A DNA stretch of 64,000 nucleotides from Chthonomonas sp. Its GTDB lineage: Bacteria > Armatimonadota > Fimbriimonadia > Fimbriimonadales > Fimbriimonadaceae. The stretch lies in assembly GCA_016788425.1 (NCBI GenBank), contig JAEURQ010000004.1, positions 186,001 through 250,000 on the forward strand. The letters run 5' to 3'. Positions 41,010 to 50,790 of this stretch are shown here, in pieces. A model generated the notes under the pieces. The model had not been told where the DNA came from and searched no databases. It saw only the letters and a list, made by a program, of their open reading frames with translations. The position numbers and the translations under genes were made by a program. Numbering within the stretch: the first letter of the stretch is position 1; every line of letters begins with the position of its first letter.

Positions 41010-41921
41010 ATGGTGCTGGCGGCGGCGGATATCGGAAGCAATACGGTGCACCTGCTTGTCGCCGATGTGAACGGCTCGGTTCAGCGACGGCTCGCCAACG
41101 AAAGCGAATGGCTTTCGCTGGGTGAAGTAGTAAGCCGCGAGCGACGGATTCCGGACACCGACGCGGACCGATTGGTGGGCGTGCTCGCCCGCTACAAGGC
41201 AATATGCACCACCTTTAAGGCGCAAAAGCTATACGTTTTTGCCACCGAAGCCATGCGCGTGGCGGAAAACCACGACGCCGTTCTGCAGCGGATCAAGAAA
41301 GAAGTGGGCGTGACCGTGGACCTCATTCCCAGCCATCGCGAGGCCGAGCTGAGCTGGCGCGGCACGCAGCTGGATTGCAGTACGCCGGAGCCGGCGGCTC
41401 TCGTCGAAATCGGGGGCGGGAGCGTGCAGGTCGCGGTGGTGCAGCGCGGGGCGCTCACTCATCAAGTCTCGCTGCCGCTCGGCACGGGGCGACTGATCGA
41501 GCAAACCGGCCTGGTTTACCCTTGCCCGCCGGACCGCTTGGATCGCCTTGGCCGGCTGATTGATGCCGAACTGATGCGAGTTGCGGACTTCCCGCGGGTC
41601 AACAGCATGGTGGTCTCGGGCGGGGTCGGGCGCGGCATTTGGCGGGCATTGCACCCGGATGGGCTGCGCGACATCGTGCTGCCGGAAGTGAAGTATTTGG
41701 AATGGGCGGCGGCGCGCCTCACCGCGAGCCAAGGCGCGGCAAGATTTAACGTTCGGTTAAAACGCGGGCAAACGCTTGTGCCCGGCGCCATGGTGTTTCG
41801 TAAGATCATGGAGCGCCTCGACATTGATCACTTTGTAGTGAGCGAGTTTGGCGTGCGCGAGGGCGCGATTATGGAGCTGGCGGCGAACGCACCCAAGGCG
41901 AAGACCGCGAAGCGAAAGTGA
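41010..41921 (+). CDS. ppx: Ppx/GppA-family phosphatase
   Basis: The 303-aa protein starts best at ATG 41010 (VLAAADIGSNTVHLLVADV); in-frame ATGs at 40983, 40998 and 41004 add unlike residues. Motifs are the ASKHA phosphate loop ADIGSNT, VFATEAMR, VEIGGGSVQVAV and VSGGVGRG. It removes terminal phosphates from polyphosphate or pppGpp. The short single-catalytic-domain form (about 300 aa) is common. It overlaps ppk by 4 bp, forming a polyphosphate operon. Confidence 0.9.
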   Translation: MVLAAADIGSNTVHLLVADVNGSVQRRLANESEWLSLGEVVSRERRIPDTDADRLVGVLARYKAICTTFKAQKLYVFATEAMRVAENHDAVLQRIKKEVGVTVDLIPSHREAELSWRGTQLDCSTPEPAALVEIGGGSVQVAVVQRGALTHQVSLPLGTGRLIEQTGLVYPCPPDRLDRLGRLIDAELMRVADFPRVNSMVVSGGVGRGIWRALHPDGLRDIVLPEVKYLEWAAARLTASQGAARFNVRLKRGQTLVPGAMVFRKIMERLDIDHFVVSEFGVREGAIMELAANAPKAKTAKRK

Positions 41922-43936
41922 CCATGGCTGCCTACCTTAACCGCGAACTCAGTTGGCTTGAATTCAATCGGCGCGTGCTAGCCGAAGCCACCAACGAGCG
42001 CAATCCGTTGCTGGAAAAGTTAAAGTTTCTGGCGATTTTTGAATCAAATCTCGACGAGTTTTATATGGTGCGCGTTTCGGGCCTCATTGAGCAAGAAGAA
42101 GCGAAAATCACCGAGCGCACGCCGGATGGGCTGACGCCCTCCGAGCAGCTTCAGGCCATCGCCGAGCTTGCCGTGCCGATGCGCAAAGAGGCGAACCAGG
42201 TGTGGAAGGGGCTTCTGCCAAAACTGCAAAAAGTGGGCGTGCGGATTCGTGGGTGGGATGACCTCACCGACAAGCAGCGCGCCGACATGGCGACCTACTT
42301 TCTGCGGTCGATCAAGCCGATCCTTACGCCGCTGATTCTCGATCCCGCGCCGAGCGTGCCGTTTATCTCGAACCGCTCGCTGAACCTCGCGGTCGAGATT
42401 AGCGACGAGAGCGGGCCGCGGATCGGTCGCGTGAAGGTACCTCACGAAGACCGGCGGTTCATCCCTATTCCGGGGCTGAAAAACGAGTTCATTGCGCTGG
42501 AAGACCTGGTCACCGCGAACATCAATGAGCTGTACCCCGGCGCGAAGATCGTGGGGGTTCACCCGTTCCGGTTGGTGCGCGACGCCGACATGGATATCCG
42601 TTGGCTGGAAGCGGCGGACCTTGTCAGCTCGGTCGAAAACACGATTCACCAGCGCCGGTTTGGCGATCCGGTTCTGCTGCAAGTGCAGCCGACCATGCCC
42701 GCCGCGCTCCTGAAAAACCTCATGCGCATGCATGCGCTGGAAACACAGGACGTGATGGTGATTGATGGGCTGCTCGCGCTCGAAGGTCTTTGGGACCTCG
42801 CCGCCCTGAGCATCGCCGGCGAGAAGTTTCCGCCCGCCCGATCGTATCTCAGCGACAAACTCGCGACGAGCGACTCGCTATTCGCCGAGGTGAAGTCGCG
42901 CGACGTGGTGGTGCATCAGCCGTTTGACAGCTTCGCCAGCGTGCAGGCCTTCATCGATTCCGCCGCGACCGACCCGCGCGTGCTCGGCATCAAGCAAACC
43001 CTGTATCGCGTCGGCAAGGAGTCACCGGTGGTCGAATCGTTGCTGGAAGCGGCTCGCGAAGGCAAGCAAGTGGCCGTCATGGTCGAGCTCAAGGCGCGCT
43101 TTGACGAGACGAATAACATCACTTGGGCGCGGATGCTCGAACGCGCGGGGGTGCACGTGAGCTATGGCTTTCAGGAACTTAAAACCCACTGCAAACTCGC
43201 GCTCGTTGTGCGACGGCAATCGGATGGTTCGCTGCGTTCGTTCGCGCACATCGGCACCGGGAACTACAATCCGGTGACCGCGCAGCTCTACACCGACTTC
43301 GGCATGTTCACCTCCGATCCGGACATCACGGACGACGTGGCGACCCTGTTTAACTACCTCACCGGGTTCAGCAAAGACGTCAGTTACAAGCGCCTGCTGG
43401 TGGCGCCAGATAACCTGCGCGACGGAATTTTGGAGCGCATTGAGCGCGAGGCCGCGCACGGCAAGGCGGGCCGGATTATCTTTAAGCTCAACTCGCTCGT
43501 GGATCCGGAAGTCATCGACGCGCTCTACGAAGCGGCGGGCGCAGGGGTTTCCATTGATTGCGTGGTGCGGGGCATCTGCTGCCTCATCCCGCGCAAAAAC
43601 ATTCGTGTGCGCAGTATCGTCGGGCGATTTTTGGAGCATAGCCGCGCTTACTACTTTGGCAACAACGGCCAGGCGGAACTTTACATCGGCAGTAGCGACA
43701 TCATGCGACGCAACTTAGACCGCCGCGTCGAGGTCCTGGCCCCGATTTCGAACGCAAAACAGATTCAACGATTCTTGGAACAGGTGCTCGAACCCTACTT
43801 GCGGGACACGACAAACGCGTGGGAATTGCAGACCGATGGCACCTATGTTCGGGTGCAAAACGAGAAGAAACCTTACTCGGCGCAAGAAGCATTGCAGGAC
43901 AATCCGTTTTCGTTGCGCGATATCCCCACAAAATAG
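41918..43936 (+). CDS. ppk1: polyphosphate kinase 1
   Basis: The 672-aa protein (GTG 41918 in a GTGA overlap; ATG 41924 possible) makes polyphosphate from ATP. The N-terminal domain is YLNRELSWLEFNRRVLAEA. Other features are IKQTLYRVGKESPVVESL, the phospholipase-D-like segment HIGTGNYNPVTAQLYTDFG with the autophosphorylated histidine at about 444, and a second site in RRNLDRRVEVLAP. Length is standard. Together with ppx and the upstream pst genes it points to active phosphate storage. Confidence 0.96.
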   Translation: MTMAAYLNRELSWLEFNRRVLAEATNERNPLLEKLKFLAIFESNLDEFYMVRVSGLIEQEEAKITERTPDGLTPSEQLQAIAELAVPMRKEANQVWKGLLPKLQKVGVRIRGWDDLTDKQRADMATYFLRSIKPILTPLILDPAPSVPFISNRSLNLAVEISDESGPRIGRVKVPHEDRRFIPIPGLKNEFIALEDLVTANINELYPGAKIVGVHPFRLVRDADMDIRWLEAADLVSSVENTIHQRRFGDPVLLQVQPTMPAALLKNLMRMHALETQDVMVIDGLLALEGLWDLAALSIAGEKFPPARSYLSDKLATSDSLFAEVKSRDVVVHQPFDSFASVQAFIDSAATDPRVLGIKQTLYRVGKESPVVESLLEAAREGKQVAVMVELKARFDETNNITWARMLERAGVHVSYGFQELKTHCKLALVVRRQSDGSLRSFAHIGTGNYNPVTAQLYTDFGMFTSDPDITDDVATLFNYLTGFSKDVSYKRLLVAPDNLRDGILERIEREAAHGKAGRIIFKLNSLVDPEVIDALYEAAGAGVSIDCVVRGICCLIPRKNIRVRSIVGRFLEHSRAYYFGNNGQAELYIGSSDIMRRNLDRRVEVLAPISNAKQIQRFLEQVLEPYLRDTTNAWELQTDGTYVRVQNEKKPYSAQEALQDNPFSLRDIPTK

Positions 43937-43993
43937 TTACAGTTCTTCCTCCGTTTTGGCCTGAAATTGAGTACCTATACTGAGTTACTCATC

Positions 43994-45358
43994 ATGGTCT
44001 ACTTTGTACCGGGAATTATCGCTATTGCGGTCCTGTTATTGGTCACGCGATTGCAGCGCTACGAAAAGGCGGCGGCGTCTGATTTTGTGGGCGCGGGGCT
44101 GGCCGCCGCGCTTGGCCTCGCCGCCTATCTTTTGGCTCGTTCGCCCATGGCCAGCGGGTGGGAAGGCCAAGCAAGTCTCTACGGCATGGCCATCGGTGCG
44201 TTCCTGGGCGCGATAATGCACCTACTTCCGGATTACAAAGAATTCCGCGGCTCGGCCGGGTTTGCGGTCGCGCTGATGGGGATCGCCGCCATCCAAACGC
44301 CGAGCATGATTGATTCGCGCGGCATGATTCTCGGCCTCCTCGGAGGCGTGGGCGTGGTGTGGCTGATCTCGGCCAGCGATCGCCTGGCCGGACTCGTGCT
44401 CGGCGCGACCGTCCTCGGCTCGACGCACCTGTTCGCAAAGGAAATCGCGCTCGAAGGCACGGCGGAGCCGATTCGGCTGAGCGTCGCGATGGCGATGGTT
44501 TGGTTGCTGGTTTCGGTGGGCGAGGCCTTCGCCAAAGGCGAGAACCGGCGCCTCGTCCGGATCGCGGGCGGAGTCGGAGCGACCATGCTCGTGGTGTTCA
44601 TGGGCCGTAACCTGTTGGGTGTGGGCCAGATGTGGCAACCCGGTTTACTTGGACTCGGTGCGGCCGCGCTGGTCGCGTGGTTTGTCCCGAAAGATGAAGC
44701 GAAAAGTGGCCCCTACGCGACGGCCGCGGCGCTTCTCTGGCTGGGCCTGTGTACGGTCGCGGTCGGATTCGATCGCGCACTGGGATTGCCGATCATGCTC
44801 TTTTCGGCGGCCACGATGATGGTCTGCCTCGACCGCCCCGGCTTGCTCATCACGCTGGCCCCGGTGGTCGCGATGCTGCTGTTCCGGGTGATGCGACTCG
44901 CCGACCCGGCCGCCATGCGCTCGATTGACCTCGGCCAAAACTACGCCGTGGTGGGTCTTCTCGCAGGCTTCCTCATGGTCCAACTCAGCGGAATTTGGGG
45001 CGCAACCAATCGCATTGCTCGCGGGCTCGCGGGCGTCACGTTGGCGTTGCTCGTCGCGGCGTGCTTGGTGTTGATGGGCGGTCGAGGGAGCCTCGGCCTT
45101 ATTCTTGGCGCGGCGTTGGCGACCGCGTTTGTCCTGCGGGAGGCGGAGGGCGGCTTGCGCGCCTTGGCCAGTGGACTGGCCGTGGCCGGCATCGGCGCGG
45201 GTCTGCACCTGGGCATGCTGCCGTTCGCCGCGTTCGATAAGGAAGCCAAGTTGCAAATCCTGATCAAAATCTTTGTCGCCGCCGCGATATTCGCCATTGC
45301 GAGTGTCGCCGCAGCGCGTTCCAAACAAGAGGAATCACTCACTCATGAAACTGCTTAA
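43994..45358 (+). CDS. multi-pass membrane protein of unknown function
   Basis: A 454-aa protein (ATG 43994; TTG 43967 would add nine residues) made almost entirely of hydrophobic segments, about 12-14 by eye (IIAIAVLLLVTRL, AAALGLAAYLLA, MILGLLGGVGVVWLIS and more). It has few charged motifs. It resembles no transporter family I can name. It overlaps the alpha-2-macroglobulin gene by 14 bp, so the two are translated together and may form one envelope system. Confidence 0.75.
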   Translation: MVYFVPGIIAIAVLLLVTRLQRYEKAAASDFVGAGLAAALGLAAYLLARSPMASGWEGQASLYGMAIGAFLGAIMHLLPDYKEFRGSAGFAVALMGIAAIQTPSMIDSRGMILGLLGGVGVVWLISASDRLAGLVLGATVLGSTHLFAKEIALEGTAEPIRLSVAMAMVWLLVSVGEAFAKGENRRLVRIAGGVGATMLVVFMGRNLLGVGQMWQPGLLGLGAAALVAWFVPKDEAKSGPYATAAALLWLGLCTVAVGFDRALGLPIMLFSAATMMVCLDRPGLLITLAPVVAMLLFRVMRLADPAAMRSIDLGQNYAVVGLLAGFLMVQLSGIWGATNRIARGLAGVTLALLVAACLVLMGGRGSLGLILGAALATAFVLREAEGGLRALASGLAVAGIGAGLHLGMLPFAAFDKEAKLQILIKIFVAAAIFAIASVAAARSKQEESLTHETA

Positions 45359-48300
45359 GTCGGGCGGCTTGCTCAGCGTTGTTGTGGCGCTGGCGTGTTT
45401 GGCGGCGGTCTTCGCGCGCGGGGTCAACACCGAAATCATGGTGGGCTCGCTGGAAGGCACGGTCCTGCACAAAGAAACCGGGAAATTGGCGGCCAACGCC
45501 ACGGTGGTGATTTCGCAGAGCATGCCGGACGATCCGGACGGCGAGATTGAAACCGAGCGGCGCGTGATCCGCACCGATGACAAAGGCGTGTTTCGCGCCA
45601 AAAATCTTCCCGTCGGTTCGTATTCGCTGCGCGCGACGACTCGCCGAGCCGAGGTCTACGACGATACGGTCGTGATCAAGTCGGCGGCCACCAGCACGGT
45701 GAAACTTGCGCTTGAGCGACTGCCGATGAGCTTTTCGCTCAGCAGCGCCCAGCGGGTGTTTCTTCCCGACGAGCACGTTGTGTTTAACGTCGGCGGCGTC
45801 AGCGACCAACGCGAGATCAAGGCGACGGTTTACGAAGTGCCGATGGCGAAGTTTCAGGCGGCCGAGGACGTGCAAACCGTGCTCAGCGGCATCATTGATC
45901 GCCGCACCATGCGTCCGTTGCAACCCGACCAACTCAAGTTGGTCCGCACCATCAACCTTGACCTGACCGAAACTGATGGCGAAGGCGGCTTCCAGCAAGA
46001 GCTGTTTGTGAAGCAGCTTCCCGAGGGCGTTTACTGGCTTTCCACCAGCCTCACCGAAGGCAAAGACACCGAATTCCGGGGCGCGTATTTTGCCGTCAGC
46101 CGCATTGGGCTGATCTCCAAGGTCGGCGAAACCAAGGGCCTCGTGCAGGTGGTTGATCTGAAGACCGGCCAAGCGATTGGCGGCGTGCCGGTGCAAGAAG
46201 TGCGCGGTTCGGGCCTCGCGACGATTGGTACCACGGGGGCCGATGGCCTCGTGAACGTCTCGACAACCGGCTCGTTCCAGGGCATGTTCGCCCAGCAAGG
46301 TAAGTCCACGGCATTCCTCACCACCCGCCTATACGCGCGGAATCGGTCGATGGTGCGCAGCTACATCTATTCGGATCGCCCGGTGTATCGTCCCGGCGAC
46401 GAGATTCAGTGGAAGGCGATCGTCCGCACCGGCGACCCCGGCAGCTACGCCATCCCCAGTAACGCGCAAATCACGGCCACCTTGGAGGACCCCGATGGTC
46501 AGTCCGTGAGCACACCCGTGATGAACGGGCCGAGCGGCACGTTTAACGGCGGGTTCACGACCAAGACTGACGTTGTCGGCTGGTATTACCTGAGCCTCAA
46601 GGGCACGGTCAACGGCAAGGAATTCAGCGATTCGCGATCGTTTGAGGTCGCGGCTTACCGCAAGCCTGAGTTCAAAATCTCGATGAAGCCGACTCGCGAG
46701 AGCTTCACCAAGGTGGACGTGGTCGAGATGGAAGTGACCGCCGAGAACTACTTTGGCGGGCCGGTGGCGGGGGCGAAAATCTCCGGCACGGTGTTTGCCT
46801 CGCCGCGCGGCTACGGCAGTTACTACGAGTACGACAGCTACGGCGGCGAATACGTGGGCGACCTCGACGACACGGTGACCGACGACACGGGGAAGGCGAT
46901 TGTGCGATTCCCGGCCAGCAAACTCCGCGCCGGAAACCTGGACGAATCGAGCGAGCTTGAAGACCTGGACGTGCAGTTCCAGATCACCGGCAACGCCGGT
47001 GACGACAAGTATTTTGATGCGAGCGCGACCGTGCCCGTTCTTCAGGGCGAGTACGGCGTTTCGCTGGACACCGATCGCTACGTCGCGGCTCCCGGTGAGC
47101 GGGTCAACGCGCTGGTGCAAGTGGAGACTGCGATCGGCGAGAAGCCCGTGGCCGGTCAGGCGGTGACGATTGAATACGGCTACTACGAGTGGGACAAGCG
47201 CCGCTCGCGTTTCATTTTGGAAGGGACGGCGACGGGTCGCACCGATGCCTCGGGCAAGGCGAGCGTGCCGATTCCGGTTCCCGATGCGAACGACGTGCAA
47301 ATTCGCGCCAAGGTCACCGACCGCTCGGGCAACGTGATCGGCGCGGCGACAAGCGTGTGGGTCACCAGCCTGCGCGGCAACGATCGCCCGGTGGGCACGC
47401 TGGAAGTGAAGATGGATCGGCGCACCTATACGAGCGGCGAGACCGCCAAGGCGCTGATTATCACCGACAAGGTGGGCGGCGACGCGCTGCTGACCGTTGA
47501 GATCAATAACGTTGAGTTTCAGCGGGTCGTCAAGATCGACTCGCGCTCCACGACGGTGGATATTCCGGTTGCGAAAAACTACTTCCCGAACGCGACGGTT
47601 TCGGTTGTGCGCGTGCTGGATAAGCAATTCCAGGAGGCGTCAACCGAGCTGAAAGTGACCGAGACTTCCCATGAGTTGAAGGTCGAGATAACGGCGGATC
47701 GGCCGAAGGTTCAGCCCGGCGAAACCGTGAACTACACGGTGCGGACCACGGATGTGGCGGGCAAACCCGTGGCTAGCGACCTGAGTTTCGGCGTCGTGGA
47801 CGAGAGCGTTTACGCCATTCGCGAAGATCAAACCGACTTGGCGGGCACTTTCTATCCTTCGCGGTCGAGCTCCGTGAGCACGTACTTTAGCTTCCCCGAG
47901 GTCTACCTCGACGGCGGCGACAAAGATGCGGCTTCGAAGATGAAGAAGTTTGGCGAAGTGCGCAAGGAGTTCCGCGATACGGCGGCGTTCCGCGCGAACG
48001 TCCGCACGGATTCGGCGGGCCTCGCGAAGGTGACGGTGAAGTTGCCTGACAATCTGGGGTCGTGGCGCGCTACTGTTGTGGCCGTGAGCGATGCAACTCA
48101 GCTGGGCATCGCCACGCTAAACATCCTCGCGCAAAAGCCATTGATGGTGCGACTTTCGTTGCCGACTACGGCGACCGAAGGCGACGAAGCCGAGCTTAGT
48201 GCGCTGGTGACCAACAACACCGATTCGCCGCAGAACGTGGAACTCGGCGTGATGGCCCAAGGTATCTCGCTGGGCGCGGCGGGCGAGCAACGCGTGAGCG

Positions 48301-49958
48301 TGGAGGCTGGCGGCACAAAGATCGTGAAGTGGGCGGCTACGATGGGGCCGGAAGGCGAAGGCTTGCTGACGGCTGGCGTCCGCGCGGGCACCCTCAAGGA
48401 TGCCGTGAGGCTACCGGTGCAGATTCAGACTCGGCGAAACATTAACCGGGAGTATCTGAGCGGGCTTATGCCTTCTGGCGGGGAACCAATTTCGCGCAAG
48501 TTCGACAACAATCTTCGGGTGGTTCGCATCTATGCGGCGAACTCGATTCTCGACCTGATGCGGCCCGCGGTGGACGATCTCGTCGATTTTCAGTATCTCT
48601 GCGCCGAGCAGTCGATTAGCCGCTTTGTGCCGGCGTTGGTCGTGCGGAGCCTCACTCCGAACCCCGACCCCGCCTGGAGTGCGCGCATTGATGACGTGGT
48701 GGTGCGGGCCACGCGACGCCTGAATCAGCTGATCCGGCCGACCGGCGGATTCTCCTGGTACGACAATGGCATTGCCGACCCCGGTATGACGGCGATTGTG
48801 CTGGAAGGAATCCACACCGCGCGTTCGGTTGGCGTTCAGCCCAATATCGAACTGAAAGCGACCTTGGATTGGGCGGACAAACTCCTGCAAACCACTCGCG
48901 CGCAAAAGTACACCGAGCGGGGCAAGCCGAAGGAGTATTGGGATGCCGACCTGCTGCACCTCGCGGCGGCGATGCATCAAATTGCGCCGGACATGAAGGG
49001 CGGCGACACCTACGTTTCGGCTTGGCGCAAGTCGGTTGGCCGGGGGACTCTAGCCGAAGAACTCCTGGCCGCTTCGGCCACCGACTCGCCCGACGTGGCG
49101 GGGATTGAATCCACGCTGGCCGGCACCAAGGACATCGGCAGCATTGATCAAGATTGGACGGCGGATCGCATGATTGGTCGCGCGATTCGGTTGCTGGCCA
49201 AGTACAAGCCCGAGAGCGACCAAGTGCAACGCCTCGTCGGCCTGGCGGTCAGCCGTCGCCGTGGCGCGGGCTGGCTGAGCACGCGCGATTCGGCGGAGAT
49301 TATCCTCGGACTCGCGGCGTTGCCGAGCGTCCGTGCCGGCGATCCGGGTCAAGTTGAAGTGACGGTGGACGGCAAGTCCATGCCGATGACCGACGGGCAG
49401 CTCGTGATCAAAGATCGCGGTACAAAGGACATTCAGGTGCGCAATCTGGGCACCGGCCAGGCGGCTTACAGCCTCATGGTGGAGTCCTTTGGCGCGGCCG
49501 GAGCGGCGCCTCCCGCCTCTCCGGAAGGGATTTCCGTAGCCCGCAGCTTCCACGCGCTAGACGTGATTCGGATGAGCGACAACGCCAAGCGATTGGTGGC
49601 GAGCCGTAACAGTCGCGAACGATTCCGCTCGGGTGAAGTTGTTCGCGAAGTCTTTACAGTGAAGACCAAGTCGGCCATGAGCTTTGTGCAGATCACTCTG
49701 CCGCGCGTGAGCGGCTTGGAACCCGCGGACGATCCGAGCGCGGACTACTGGGACATGTGGTACTCGGGTATTCAGGTGTTCGATGATCGCATCACCCTGT
49801 TTGCCTACGATCTGCCGGTCGGCGAGCACAAGTTTGAGCTGAACTATCGCGCCGAAAAGCCGGGCAAGTACGTGGTGCGGTCGGGTTGGATGGCCCCCAT
49901 GTATCAGCCCGACCTTGTGACCACCGGCATGGAAAGTCGTCTGGAGATCGTTCCGTGA
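45345..49958 (+). CDS. bacterial alpha-2-macroglobulin family protein
   Basis: The 1537-aa exported protein has an N-terminal signal helix (GGLLSVVVALACLAAVFA). A carboxypeptidase-regulatory-like beta domain follows at about 30-125. The MG domain series starts YSDRPVYRPGDEIQWKAIVRTGD (about 340), then FGVVDESVYAIRED (about 820) and LPDNLGSWRATVVAVSD (about 900). The thioester motif is YLCAEQS with Cys1086 and Gln1089, inside the helical thioester domain (TGGFSWYDNGIADPGMTAIV). Such proteins trap proteases covalently to protect the envelope. Usually paired with pbpC; here it lies with a membrane protein and a VanW gene. Confidence 0.93.
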   Translation: MKLLKSGGLLSVVVALACLAAVFARGVNTEIMVGSLEGTVLHKETGKLAANATVVISQSMPDDPDGEIETERRVIRTDDKGVFRAKNLPVGSYSLRATTRRAEVYDDTVVIKSAATSTVKLALERLPMSFSLSSAQRVFLPDEHVVFNVGGVSDQREIKATVYEVPMAKFQAAEDVQTVLSGIIDRRTMRPLQPDQLKLVRTINLDLTETDGEGGFQQELFVKQLPEGVYWLSTSLTEGKDTEFRGAYFAVSRIGLISKVGETKGLVQVVDLKTGQAIGGVPVQEVRGSGLATIGTTGADGLVNVSTTGSFQGMFAQQGKSTAFLTTRLYARNRSMVRSYIYSDRPVYRPGDEIQWKAIVRTGDPGSYAIPSNAQITATLEDPDGQSVSTPVMNGPSGTFNGGFTTKTDVVGWYYLSLKGTVNGKEFSDSRSFEVAAYRKPEFKISMKPTRESFTKVDVVEMEVTAENYFGGPVAGAKISGTVFASPRGYGSYYEYDSYGGEYVGDLDDTVTDDTGKAIVRFPASKLRAGNLDESSELEDLDVQFQITGNAGDDKYFDASATVPVLQGEYGVSLDTDRYVAAPGERVNALVQVETAIGEKPVAGQAVTIEYGYYEWDKRRSRFILEGTATGRTDASGKASVPIPVPDANDVQIRAKVTDRSGNVIGAATSVWVTSLRGNDRPVGTLEVKMDRRTYTSGETAKALIITDKVGGDALLTVEINNVEFQRVVKIDSRSTTVDIPVAKNYFPNATVSVVRVLDKQFQEASTELKVTETSHELKVEITADRPKVQPGETVNYTVRTTDVAGKPVASDLSFGVVDESVYAIREDQTDLAGTFYPSRSSSVSTYFSFPEVYLDGGDKDAASKMKKFGEVRKEFRDTAAFRANVRTDSAGLAKVTVKLPDNLGSWRATVVAVSDATQLGIATLNILAQKPLMVRLSLPTTATEGDEAELSALVTNNTDSPQNVELGVMAQGISLGAAGEQRVSVEAGGTKIVKWAATMGPEGEGLLTAGVRAGTLKDAVRLPVQIQTRRNINREYLSGLMPSGGEPISRKFDNNLRVVRIYAANSILDLMRPAVDDLVDFQYLCAEQSISRFVPALVVRSLTPNPDPAWSARIDDVVVRATRRLNQLIRPTGGFSWYDNGIADPGMTAIVLEGIHTARSVGVQPNIELKATLDWADKLLQTTRAQKYTERGKPKEYWDADLLHLAAAMHQIAPDMKGGDTYVSAWRKSVGRGTLAEELLAASATDSPDVAGIESTLAGTKDIGSIDQDWTADRMIGRAIRLLAKYKPESDQVQRLVGLAVSRRRGAGWLSTRDSAEIILGLAALPSVRAGDPGQVEVTVDGKSMPMTDGQLVIKDRGTKDIQVRNLGTGQAAYSLMVESFGAAGAAPPASPEGISVARSFHALDVIRMSDNAKRLVASRNSRERFRSGEVVREVFTVKTKSAMSFVQITLPRVSGLEPADDPSADYWDMWYSGIQVFDDRITLFAYDLPVGEHKFELNYRAEKPGKYVVRSGWMAPMYQPDLVTTGMESRLEIVP

Positions 49959-50680
49959 AGGTCGTGATTCTGGGCTTGCTCGCGGCGGGAATTGGCGTCG
50001 CCACGCTGGGTTCGGGGAGCCGGGAGCAGGTGCTTGGCTCGTATGTGACGCCATTGGCCGGTCGCTCCAAGAACCAACGGGTCAATGCGCTTCGCGCGGC
50101 CGACGGCATCAACAGCGTCGTGATACCGGCGGGCGGCACGTTTAGCTTCAACCAACACGTGGGTTCGTGGAGCCGCGACCGCGGCTTTGTCAAAGCGCCG
50201 GTGAGCTACAACGGGCACCTGATTTCGGCGTACGGCGGGGCCGTGTGCCAGACCTCGACGACGCTCTACAACGCCGCGCTTTTGGCCGGACTCGAGGTGG
50301 TGGAGCGGAATCGCCACCGATTCGCGCCGAGCTATGTGGCCCCTGGTCGCGATGCCGCGGTCGCGTTTCCGGATATCGATTTGCGACTGCACAACCCCTA
50401 CGATGAGCCGGTGGTGATTGTGGCCGGTCGGGAAGGCGAGCATCTGCGAGTACGCATTGTGGGGCGGCTCGCCGCGACCGGGATTAAGGTCGTGGGCGAC
50501 GTGCATTCCGTCGCGCCAATGCGCGAGCTGACGGTGACGCCGGGGAGCGAGGTGCACCCGCACAAGGGAAAGGCGGGTTTCGACGTCAGCGTGTACCGGC
50601 TGTGGCCCAATGGTCAGCGCGAGCACGTGAGTTCGGACAACTATCCGGTGATGGATCGCCTAAAATCCGGACCCCCGTAG
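49955..50680 (+). CDS. VanW-family protein
   Basis: The 241-aa protein starts at GTG 49955, overlapping the macroglobulin stop. Hydrophobic N-terminus (VVILGLLAAGIGVATLG), then the VanW core: NALRAADGINSVVIPAGGTFSFNQHVG, GGAVCQTSTTLYNAALLAGLEVVERNRHRF, SYVAPGRDAAVAFPDIDLRLHNPYDEPVVI. VanW is found in vancomycin-resistance clusters and many unrelated bacteria; its biochemical role is unclear. The operon with a thioester macroglobulin suggests an envelope defence or cell wall role. Confidence 0.9.
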   Translation: MKVVILGLLAAGIGVATLGSGSREQVLGSYVTPLAGRSKNQRVNALRAADGINSVVIPAGGTFSFNQHVGSWSRDRGFVKAPVSYNGHLISAYGGAVCQTSTTLYNAALLAGLEVVERNRHRFAPSYVAPGRDAAVAFPDIDLRLHNPYDEPVVIVAGREGEHLRVRIVGRLAATGIKVVGDVHSVAPMRELTVTPGSEVHPHKGKAGFDVSVYRLWPNGQREHVSSDNYPVMDRLKSGPP

Positions 50681-50790
50681 GATTGCTTGAATTTTAGCAA
50701 TTCATCCTAGGAACTTTACTCTCCAACTTTTCCTCTAAAGGTTGGAATAAACTTGCAGGGCTTGATGGAGAGGGGCAAACCGTCTGGCAC

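Noticed and set aside
50740-50770. Sigma-54 promoter (TTGGAATAAACTTGCAG)
   Set aside because: The distance between the GG and GC elements is one base too short for the -24/-12 consensus and no activator gene is near.
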